The notes beneath the pieces were generated by a model, which saw only the letters and a program-made list of their open reading frames with translations, searched no databases and was not told the DNA's origin. From Echria macrotheca (taxonomy: Eukaryota; Ascomycota; Sordariomycetes; Sordariales; Schizotheciaceae): DNA of 64,000 nucleotides. A program made the translations under genes and the position numbers. Each line of letters starts with the position of its first letter. Within the stretch, counting starts at the first letter, position 1. This document shows positions 46,155 to 55,971 of the stretch, piece after piece. The stretch spans positions 124,001 through 188,000 of the forward strand of contig MU839830.1 in the NCBI GenBank assembly GCA_030411725.1, written 5' to 3'.

Positions 46155-46895
46155 TAGTCAGCAACTACAGGGGAGCTTCAGCACTACTCGTCGCTAACGA
46201 CCCCAACTTGGCCCGATACGGAGTTCAAGACCGGCCTAGCGGGGCTCGAGCGGGGATACATCGAGTGTACCCTATGCTTACCAACACCTCCTTTCCTCGT
46301 GATGATCCTTTACCCTTACAAACGCCCTTAGTAATAGGAGAACCTCACCTGTTGCGGGCAGTACTTCCGTGTCATCCACTCCGATGCTTCTCTTAGAGAA
46401 TGGCAGACATGGGTGCGATGGAACGCAAAATAAGGCAGTCATGATTAACCCACGGTCCTTGTTTCAACAGTCTTTCAGCGAGCTGTGAGGGGGAGGCGGA
46501 AGCGTCTGGCAGCTAGTTAGGTACCAAGTTACCTAATTGGCTCCGGCGTCTAACTAAGGTATGGCCCCGGCCCGCAAAGTGTTCCCCACCTCTACAGACT
46601 GCTGCCTGCACAGAAGAGGGTCCCCATTTCCACACCTCAATGAACTGCAACGCAACCTCATAATCCATTTGAAGGATTCGGCGACTCCAGCTGGGGCGCG
46701 AAATGGTACTCTGCACTTACAGGATGGGCAGCGACACGACATTTGGGTTGGTCTCGGCGCTGCATGTCAGCGACAAGGCAGCTGGGCAACCAAGACACAA
46801 TTTGGGTTGCAGCACGGAATATTGCACAGCTTTGGCTTCAATTCGTTCGTCACACCCCACTACGCTACACAGCACCCCGAGGCTGCCATCCTCGC

Positions 46896-47874
46896 TCAAC
46901 CAGACTCCTTGATCACATTGTTCCTCATGGTGGTAAAGGAAAGGTCCTCGACCCTAGAGACGTCGAAGCTTCCCAGGTTGGCCACATCGTACTGCATCAG
47001 TTTGTTGGTAGGCTTCAGATCGGTGCGGAACAAGCTACCAGAAAAATGTTAGCGGCGTCAGGCAGTCACTGTTTGCGCGGGCGGCCATAGTTACGCACAT
47101 GGGGTCGTCCTTCTCCTGCCTCTTGAGGAAGTGCTTGATCGAGGTGCGGAAATCCACATCGGTCTTGATCTCGAAAGCGCAGTGGAAGTCGTCGTCGGTC
47201 GTGCGCTTCAGCAGGATGCCAACCTGCATGGCCGCCGGAATTCCTGTCTTGGTGGTTTGGTTTTCGGTCAGCGTCCACGTCGCGGCGTTGTTGGGCCCGT
47301 GGGGTGCTTCGAGAATATCGATGCTTCCGACCAGCTTGGTGGAATCGCTCGTCTCTTCGTCGATCTTCTTCTCCCACTTCACCGTCGTAGACAGCTCCGC
47401 TCCCAGCAGCCCGCCCCCAACAGTTCCGTCGGCACCCTTGGTGACGGACTCGGTACGCTTGGTGGGCACCATGTTCAGATTACCGTCGAACGAGATGGCG
47501 ACGACCTCGGGGTTCTTGCGGTGTCGGCCCTCACCATCAAAGAACCTGAAGGAGAGACTGGCGTACGAGATGCGCCGGCCCTGACGCCTGGGATCGAAGC
47601 GAAAGAGCAGGACCAGCAGAGTTGCCGAAGCATCAGGGTCGTCCTCTCCCCACTGTCCGTGAACAACGTCCCTCAGAGTGGCCTTGACATCGACATCGCC
47701 TTTGCGCTGCGTAACGGTGCTGCGCTGGAACGGCGCCTCTGGGTCGTTCTTGGTATGGAGGCCCCCATCGCCTTCCTCGTTGAGCTCGATATCGAAGGTT
47801 TGAACCCCCTCGTCCTCGAGCTCCTCGAGCGCATGGAATTGCCGCTCCTGGTCTGAATCTCCAAAGTCGGACAT
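46896..47874 (-). CDS. Unrecognised 304-aa protein beside the NLR-like gene
   Basis: Two exons, complement(47099..47874) and (46896..47034), give 304 residues; the 64-nt intron is GTGCGT...GCTAAC...TAG. The chain starts MSDFGDSDQERQFHALEELE, an acidic segment like those of both neighbours. The body reads as a beta-rich globular domain: ATLLVLLFRFDP, RISYASLSFRFFDGEG, PEVVAISFDGNLNMVPTKR, and AATWTLTENQTTKTGIPAAM. There is no signal peptide, membrane helix or known motif. It lies between the NLR-like gene and the ankyrin-protease gene, shares its 541-nt upstream region with the latter, and may encode a partner or ligand of them (inference). Confidence 0.72.
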
Positions 47875-48141
47875 GGTTAGTGTAGTGTCGTTCAAATGCG
47901 CCGTCTTCTTTTTCCTGAAACTACTCTCTCACATGAAGGCCAAGTTGACGGCAGTTCGGTCTATATCACATCGGCAGAACAAGCAAACCCCGCTCTCGTC
48001 CGTAGCAGTCCCTGAATCCTGTTGGTGGTCAGACTGAGGCTGGCTGAAATGCCAAGCCGATGCAGGTGAGCGTGCTGGAGTGCGGGTGCTGTTGGTCTCA
48101 GCCTCCCCCGTCCCACACCCCCCTGTTACAGGCCCTGTCTT

Positions 48142-48161
48142 GTACCGGTACCTTGACCGGG
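48142..48161 (+). promoter_or_regulatory. Shared palindromic promoter element, copy 2
   Basis: The sequence GTACCGGTACCTTGACCGGG matches the copy at 46135-46154 at 17 of 20 positions, including all ten bases of the palindrome. It is nearly equidistant from both divergent start codons. Confidence 0.6.
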
Positions 48162-48169
48162 GGAGGATG

Positions 48170-48181
48170 ACTGACGGCGGC
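48170..48181 (+). promoter_or_regulatory. Shared 12-mer ACTGACGGCGGC, copy 2
   Basis: Exact repeat of the 12-mer at 45998-46009, 18 nt downstream of the palindromic element. The order relative to the palindrome differs between the two promoters. Confidence 0.4.
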
Positions 48182-48415
48182 ACAATCGGCCCCCGGACTG
48201 GCACCGTTTCCACGGCAAGACAGCACGGAACTTGTGTCTTTTTGTATCAGCTCGAGCCTTGCGTCGTCCCAAACTCAAAGCTTTCTGGGAGAAGGTCCTT
48301 CTGGCTGAGAACCGTCGGCCGACCTTCACTCGACCCAAGTGAGATCTTCACACTTTCTTCGGCACATACAAACTCACCCGGCAGTCTTGCTTCATCCAGC
48401 ATCACGAACTCCACC

Positions 48416-51400
48416 ATGGTTGACCCCAAATCTCCTTACCCGAGAGACGCGGACAGTGAGGAAGACAGCGAAGATGATCTAGAAGTGCAGCAGGATGGCG
48501 ACGACGAGGATGATGAGGGCTACTACGAGCAGCAGGCCACCAGGGAGCCAGCAAATCCCGTTAATCGGGCTCTCCTGGATTTCGTCGACACGGTCCCGAG
48601 AGGGACGCTGGACTGGAGCAAGCCGGACTTGATCTTTGCTCAGTATCCAGCTCTCTCGCAAAAATCGGAGCTTTCCGGCAAGACCGTCTTGCACATGTTG
48701 ATCGAGTCGTGGACCAAGTACATCGAGGTCAACCTCAAGCTGGTGCCTCATATCCGCGCAGCCTTCAACGAGATCGTCAAGAAGTACCCGGAGCTCATCA
48801 AGGTCCGCGATTCTCTCGACCAGGACTCGGGCCGCATCAGCGGCCAGACGGTTCTCTACAGCGCCATCGCCAGTGGCGCGCCGCGCATTCTCGAGAACCT
48901 CGTCAAGAGTCTCGAACCCTCGGGCGGGTCGAGCAGGAAAAGCAGGAAGGGCGGCGACAGTGACCCCTTGTCGCAAGCCCTCGCTGTCCGGTGCAGCGTC
49001 GACGGCCGCGAAGAGAACTCGCTGCACTACGCGCTGCGCTCGCCGCCTTCGGTTGTCTCGCCCAAGGCACTGAAGAAGCTGGTCCACAAGGCAACCGAGG
49101 CGGCCGTCGCTGCCGCAGACTCGTACGGCTTCACACCTCTGCATTATGCCGTCGACTACGGCCGCTACAGCGAGGATCAGTACAAGATTGTCAAGATGCT
49201 CCTAAAGACTGGAGAGAGGCCTTCTCTTATTCGATCTGGCAAGGCCGTGCTTGATTTTTTTACGAATGACGACCTCTCGGTCTACCAGTATCACGTCAGG
49301 ACCCGAGAGCTGTTTCGCGAGAAGACAACAACAACGAAGGGAGGTCAGTCGCGGCTGGCCAAGACCGAGGAGGACCTGAGGAACCTCAGGAAGCTGGAGC
49401 AGAAAAAACGTGAGGAGGAGCTAAAGGAGCAGCGTAGGCAGCAGCTTCAACAGCAAGAACAGCGCGAGCGCGTTCGGGCACGCCCCGATGGCGACGAAGA
49501 CTCGGATTCCGACGCCGAGACCAAGAGAGGAGGACCTCAGCCTCCCCGCAATCCGGGAGAGAAGATGCCGGCTCAAGGGCCACCGAAAACCGCGCCCGGT
49601 CCCAAGGGCAGCGATGCCAAAGGCCCCGGTCTGAAAGGGATTTCTCTCCCGCGGGACAAGGACACAGCGGATCCGAGGGGCCGCGATCCCCGGATCGACA
49701 CGCGCGGGCCCGGAGCCAGGGATGAAAGTCAGCAACGCCAGAAGCCCGACAATAGGCCGCGGGAACCGCCTGGACAGGACCCGAAAACGCCCCTCAAAAG
49801 GACGGCGACCGTCTCGTTCGATGACGCCAAGAAGGAGGAGACGGCCGAGGACCGCAAGCGCATGCGCGACGAGTGCTCGGAAAAGATCAAAATGGACATC
49901 AAGGTTCAGTACCTGCGCACGCGGAGCCACCCCAAGGCCGTCAAGTTCTTGTATGGGAAGAACCCGAAAGGCATGTAGACCCAAAACGTGTTTTATTGCT
50001 ATCCACTGACACCCCATAGACATCCAGATCTCGTTCGAGTACGAAGGTCTCGCCGTCGAGGCCGACGCCGACACTTTCAAGGATTCCTTCCAGGAGCTGA
50101 CGTTTGACAACGTCCTCAAGTACGTCGCCTTCCCGGCCGTGTTTGTGCGCAACTGGCGTAAGAATCCGTTGCGCGTGCCGCCGGGCGAGGAGGCGACCCG
50201 CGGCCGTTCGGATATGCTCTACTTCTTCCAGTGGCTCCGCGAAAAGGGGGTGGAGCGCATTCTCAAGGTCATCGTCGATGACAGCAAGAGCCCGCCGCAC
50301 TCGGACGAGGCGATCGAAATGTCGCTGAAGCCGTTCCGCGTCGAGGTTTTGGATTGGAGCAAGCCGGATCTCGATCCCGTGACGATTTGCAATGCCAGCC
50401 AGGACCTGACCGAGATCGTGCTGCACTGGAGCGGGAATAACGCCGTTCTTCGCGCGTGGAGTGAGCCCGAGGGTCTGCGGAAGCTGCCTGATCTGTCGGT
50501 GATAAACTTGCTGGTTGATGGTGTAAGTCACTTCCCATCAATACATTGCGCTGGTGAATCCGTGCCTGACCAGATATTAGACGCTCGAAAGCAGCGAGCG
50601 GACGAAACGCTACATTATGGACTTTGAGAACCGTCTGACCATTCCCTACGCCCCGTTCCTTCCGCCAACGGAGCCAGTCCAGCCGATTACCGCAATGTCC
50701 CCGACTGCTGCGGCAGACAGGGCAGCCATGCCGCCGCCGCCGATCCCCAACACGGGCGTGCGGCGAACCACCACGGGCGTCTCGGTCACCCTCGGCAGGC
50801 AGGAGGAGCGGGCAGAGTCGCCAGCCCGTGCGCCTCCCAGCCCCGATCCCACGGCAGTCAAGCGGCTCAGGTCCGTCGCAGTCAAGGGCGGAATCGACGG
50901 CCTGTCGTTGCGGCCACGCAGCATGGGTGCCAACGGCTCCGGGACGGGCAACGCGCCGAACCTCGGCACGCCGCCACACCGCTGGCTAGATTCCACGGAC
51001 GCTTTCGCGCAGCGGATCGACAACGTCTGGCGAAAGATCGTCGCGGAGCGCACCAGGGACGTCAACAACGAGATCAACGCGCTCTCGTCCAAGGGCCCCG
51101 TCACGCCGACGGAGCGGGCCGAGATCATGTCCCGAAAGGGACCGCCGCGCGACATCGTGGTAGCGGTCATCGACGACGGCGTCGACACGACGGTCGAGGA
51201 CCTGATCGGGCGCGTGCTGACGGGCCGCACGTTCGACTACGAGGAGGACGGCGACCGGGTGCGGCCGTGGTACGTGTCGGAGAAGGGCCACGGAACCATC
51301 ATGGCGTCCATGATCGCGCGCGTCTGCCGCATGGCCAAGATCTACCCGATCCGCCTGCGCATGGTCGGCAGCGGGATCGACTCGATGTCGGCGGCGCGTG

Positions 51401-52071
51401 CGATCCACGCGGCCGTCGACCGCGACGTCGACATCATCTCCATGTCGTGGACGGTGAGCGTGCCCGCGGCCAAGAGCGAGCTCAAGGCCGTGTTCGACAG
51501 CGCGCTGCAGCGCGCCATCGACAGGAACATACTCATGTTTTGCTCCTCCGGCGACTCGGGCCACACGGGCGACATGTTCTACCCCGCCGGCTTCCGGCCC
51601 GAGACTGTGATTAAAATCGGCGCGGCGAACCCGACCGGTCTGCCGTACGACTGGGCCGGCTCGCTCGAGCGGCTGGATTTTATTTTTCCGGGCGTCGAAG
51701 TCGTACAGCAGCATGATAACAAACCGTCGGGGATTGGGAAGCTCAAGGCCGAGACGGGGTCGTCGGTGGCTACCGCGCTCGGCGCCGGGCTCGCCGCGCT
51801 GGTCATGTACTGCGCGCGCATTGCGTATCTGTACGGGCGCGTCGGGCTGACCGAGGCGGATTTTGAGAGGTTGAGGCGGAGGGATGTCATGGTCGAGGCT
51901 ATTGCGCGGTTTGGACGGAGCACGAGCGAGAAGACGGAGGGGAAGTTTATCGAGGTGTGGAATCGGCTGGATGGAAGGACGAGGGATCTGCAGAGGGTTA
52001 CGGGGGATAATAAGAGTAGTCGGGATTTGGTTGCGGGTTTGGCTAGGGATTTGATTAATACTTCGACGTGA
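48416..52071 (+). CDS. Ankyrin + subtilisin-like (S8) protease, 1,182 aa
   Basis: Three exons, 48416..49970, 50020..50522 and 50581..52071, close to 3,549 nt. The first intron (49971-50019) needs a GC donor (AAAG|GCATGT) with branch CTGAC and acceptor CATAG. The start lies in CCACCATGG. Residues 1-40 are acidic. A few ankyrin-like repeats follow (KTVLHMLIES, GQTVLYSAIASGAPRILENLV, GFTPLHYAVDYG), then a charged disordered linker (~310-500) and a conserved region with LDWSKPDL and SGNNAVLRAWS known from fungal S8 proteins of this type. The protease domain has Asp884 (VAVIDDGVD), His923 (KGHGTIMAS) and Ser1081 (GSSVATA). The oxyanion position has Asp1011 (SSGDSG), not Asn. There is no signal peptide, so it should act in the cytosol. 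A role as a death or defence effector beside the NLR-like gene is inference. Confidence 0.9.
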
Positions 52072-53215
52072 TCTTTGGGGAACGGTTTTTTTTTTTTTCT
52101 GTCTTTGGATTGGGAGGAGGGAGAGGAGGAGGAGGAGGAGGAGGGGGAGGGGAGGGGGTAGCTGAGTGTGTGTATCTGGGGCTGTACGCTTTTTTCGAAT
52201 GGGTGGTGATGTTCGAGGGAAAAAGTGTATCGAGTAGTCTAGTTTGTGAGGGCTGTTGTACGAGTTGAGTGTCATTGAATAGGAAAAACATTGAAAAGTC
52301 AGAAACAAAATCATCCGCGGCGGCATTGTGTATTTCCAAGAGTATATATGTATATATATGTCTGCATGTTCCCCATGACCATGGCCATGCACCCCCGTTA
52401 CAGTACTTGAGGGTAACAGGACACCGGTATGGCTAACAGGGCTTTGACAACACGAACAAGCAGACTACGACGGACTGGTTGCTGGGCCTAGGCTTCTATA
52501 AATACTTTTTGTCCGAGCCCCCTTGGGTTCACGACGAGTACTGTGTATCCGTACATCATTATCTGAAGGTAGTAAGTAGAATTGAACTGACCGAGTACCT
52601 GACCTAGCATGCTGGCTGACTTGCTATGTAGGTTCCTCGACTCCTCAACGCAGGGTTAGCGTCATAAAAAAACTGATTTCTTTTTCTCTTTATTTGGGTA
52701 GGTGAAAAGTAAACAAGATTGATTACCTCGACTCCAGCTCCCACATGGAGAGACCCCCCCTGCCGGGCCAGATGGATATATGTTATGTGTGCATAATCCA
52801 AAAACAGCGGGCGTGGGCGAGCATCACCCACGCCCAGAACCAGAACCATAGGGATATTTATCGCACACCGTTGTAATAGCAAGATCAAGGGGAAGGGGCA
52901 GAGGGAATGAATGTTGGTGTGTGAGATAGTATACCGCATATGAGCTTAATCACAGAGACGACGGTGTATATTGACGGTTTACGACTGCTCAAATCGTGTC
53001 ACGGAACCCGTAGAACTATTCCCCCGGTCAGCATATAACGATGCCACTACGGGCAAAGAAACCAACGATTACACAGTTAAACATGGAATGTGTATCCTCT
53101 GTGAGATGCCCAATGTCCAACATCAAGCAGCCATCCACACATCGCCCAAAAGAAAATCACAGACTCAAGCATTACAACATTACATCTCTATCCTCTCTCT
53201 ATATAAACAATAACC
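52072..53215. other. Convergent intergenic region with purine tract
   Basis: This is the 3' flank of the protease gene and of GUP1. It contains a T13 run at about 52086-52098, a (GGA)n purine tract at 52111-52156 and a TATATGTATATATATG stretch near 52344-52360. No gene seen. Confidence 0.5.
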
Positions 53216-55259
53216 CTAAAACTTCAAATTCACCCCCCTCCTCTTCTCCGCCTCGCGAATCTCAAACATGACCTGCACGCCAACAAACAGCGCCGCGCAC
53301 GCGGTGACCAAAAACACGAGCCCCGAATACTCCCTGAAAATGCCCACCAGTATACTCTTCAGCCCATCCGCACCCACCGCGAAACCGACCAGATTCGCCG
53401 CAATCATCATCAAGATATTCCCCACGGCCCCCACGCAACAGAGCATCCGATACGCCGTCGGCCGCGCCTCCCACTTGCGTTTGGGGAACGCATTCCGCGC
53501 CGCGATCTCGGGCAGGAAGAACAAGACGACCAGCCACCCCCAGATCAGCAGACGCATCTGGATATCATGCCACAGCGCGACAAACGTAAAGACCATAAGG
53601 TACGTCGCGACCGACTTGACGGCGTCCCGCGCAGACCGAAAATTGGCGCCGCCCATGGGGATATAGATATACCGCAGCAGGAACCGGTTGTACGACCGGT
53701 GCCAGGACCGCCAGAACGAGAGCGTGCTGAAGTTGTTGCTCACGCACCGCACCATGTTTTCGGGCGGGTCGATGCCATCCACAAGAGCCCATAACCGGAA
53801 AAAGCGCCACGGCAGCAGCAGCTTGAGCCAGATGATGTGCAGGTTCATGAACGACAACAGACTCAACTGGGCCGGCGTGTAGGAGCTCCAGTCGGGGTCG
53901 GCCTTGGAGATGGCGCCGACGTAGTCGAAATGCAGCACGAGCTCCATGCTGAGGACGACCAACAGAAAACGGACGCCGTAGCGCAGCGTCCGGGGCGTCT
54001 CGATGGTGGCGGCGCGGTACCGCTGCTGGGCCATGTAGTCGTTGAAAGTCAAAATCGGGCCGGTGAGGTACAGCGGCGCGTAGATGGCGTAGCCCACGTA
54101 GTTCCGGAACGAGAAATCCTGCGGGGCCGCGGGGATGCTCACGCGGTCGCGCTCCGAGAGGTTGGCCGGGTCTAGCTGTTTCTTCTTGGGCGCCTCAGTT
54201 TTGTTCTCCTGTTGAGATGACGAAAGGAAACATACCTCGACAGGACTGCCACCCCGCTGGTCCAGACTCCAATAATAATCCATGTTGAAGCTGATCAGCC
54301 GCAACACGGTGATATTGAAAAGAACCTCCCATCTAGACATCAACCCGCCGTGGCGGTCCAGCCACTCGCCCACCTGGACCAGCACCGGCAGGCCGTCGAC
54401 GACATTGCGCACGTCGGGCTCACCAGCAAAAAACACGGCGATGCTGCGGAACTTGTACCCCCCGAATATCTCGTTGGCCAGCAGGATGCCGATATTAAAA
54501 ATCCACGTCGTCGCCGGGATCAGTCTCCTCGGCAGCTGCGTGGCGATCTTGTAGTTGATACCGAGGATGAGCAGCACCTTGGCGGCCGAGAAGCCGTGCA
54601 GCGCGAACAGAAAGACCAAGGCAAAGACAAAGTCGAATGCCACCCGCTGGCGCATCCGCTCCTCGGCCACCTCGGGGCTGCCCACCGGCCGGTCTGGAAT
54701 AGTTGGTGAACCTCGGGCCATGTTCCAGAAGTGGTTCCATCCCTTGCGCAGTAGGGGGTGTACTAGGAGGAGGCCGGCCATGGCGGAGAAGTTCTCGCGG
54801 AGGAGGTGGTATTGCGCATCGGAGACATCCTAGGCAGTGTCAGAATGAGTGTCAGAAGGCTTTGGGAGAGAGGACGGGGTTTACAATCTTTCGGCCGGGG
54901 ATCCAGCCGTCGGAGAGGTGTTGTTCGTACTTGTGGTATCGGGGGTCCGATGCTACTTTCGTCAGCATAACTCGGGTTCCTAAAGAGATTTACATACGCC
55001 TCGAGACGGTATAGGGCACCCAGAACATGTAGGGGACGGCGAGGATGAAGACGAGGTAGTACAGGTAGAACTCAGGGGTGCCCCATTTTGACGGCGACAT
55101 CTGTATCTCTTGTCTCCGTCCATCTTCTTTCTTTTCCTTGCTCGTGCTCGCCGGGGCCGACTGCGGGGTGTATGGGATGGTCGACGAGGTGGTGAGTCGC
55201 GTGTCGAGCGTGTCGAGGTCGTAGACGCCCCGGAAGAAGGACAGGATTCCGGGCGCCAT
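53216..55259 (-). CDS. GUP1: MBOAT acyltransferase GUP1-like
   Basis: Four exons, complement(54998..55259), (54885..54952), (54236..54829) and (53216..54184), give 630 residues. The start leads into a Ser/Thr/Lys-rich cytosolic segment. The first membrane helix FYLYYLVFILAVPYMFWVPY and the GUP1 signature HKYEQHLSDGWIPGRKID follow. About ten further membrane segments follow, with the MBOAT block NFSTLSFWRSWHRSYNRFL and the catalytic His514 in ALWHDI. Family knowledge: Gup1 remodels GPI anchors in the ER by adding C26 fatty acid, and also affects glycerol handling and wall integrity. The 51-nt segment 54185-54235 begins GTATGT and ends AAG. It is in frame with no stop, so unspliced mRNA would still be translated; removing it joins PVE to KKQLDPANLSERDRV. 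Confidence 0.93.
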
Positions 55260-55971
55260 GGTGCGGCAGGGAGTGGATGTAGTAGATTCGGACGGGCTGT
55301 ATGTCTATGTCATTGTTTTTGTATGCCTTGAATTGTCGAGAGAGACCGTGGTAACGAGCGACGTGATGGATTCGGTTGCCCAATTCATTTCTTTTCGTCG
55401 CGACTCGCAACATGTCCTCGCGCCGCCGCGGACAGCCGACAGCTGCCGGCAGCTGAAGCGGGGCGATTGAGCCCCTGAATCGGCCGCCACCCCCTTATAA
55501 ACGTGGGGATTGGACAGTAAACCAATCCATCGGTTTGTCCAGGACACAATTTGTATCTTTGCCTCTCACCCTCTCAACTCCTCTGCCGGGGCAAATACGT
55601 GACAGGCAAAACAAAAATTCCTCCATGCGAATTTCTCCCAGAATGGCACGCCGAATTGCTCAGGATGGAATTATTCAGAGCAAGAACCCAATCGCCCAGC
55701 TTGGCAGAAGCAGGTCTGCCACGAGCCAATGAGGTTGTGGGAATGACAGCCACGTGCTTGCGCGCAGAGGAGGGACGACGACGTGCTTGCTGATTTCCCG
55801 GGAGATCTCGTTCTCGGCGTGGTGTCCGAGTACAAATATCTCCATGTCTCCCGGCACCTCACTTTCTGCCCTCTCACCATTGCAGAGTATCTTAACTCGA
55901 GATATTCAGGAGACGAAGCGGGTGCTAAAAAATTAGATAGTGTAAAAACCCAAAGGTGAATTGACAGCAGG
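55260..55971. promoter_or_regulatory. Divergent promoter of GUP1 and CHR transporter
   Basis: 712 nt separate the two start codons. GC-rich near GUP1 (55425-55475) and mixed elsewhere. No gene seen. Confidence 0.45.

Larger units (their letters stand above)
45894..46895. promoter_or_regulatory. Promoter region of the NLR-like gene
   Basis: This kilobase separates the NLR-like start (minus strand) from the 3' end of the 304-residue gene. It contains the shared element GTACCGGTAC at 46135 and the shared 12-mer at 45998. Frames here are short and unsupported. Confidence 0.55.
47875..48415. promoter_or_regulatory. Bidirectional promoter: 304-aa gene / ankyrin-protease
   Basis: 541 nt separate two divergent start codons. 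Near its middle lies the palindromic element GTACCGGTAC (48142-48151), 268 bp from the left ATG and 265 bp from the right one, followed 18 nt later by the 12-mer ACTGACGGCGGC. Confidence 0.65.

Noticed and set aside
50986..52392. 468-codon minus-strand frame opposite the S8 protease domain
   Set aside because: Antisense shadow of a GC-rich coding exon; Arg/Pro-rich and low complexity, with no motif or splice signal.
54209..54235. A 27-nt intron in GUP1 ending at the CAACAG
   Set aside because: Too short for fungal splicing; the 51-nt version has a branch-like site and restores a more plausible protein join.
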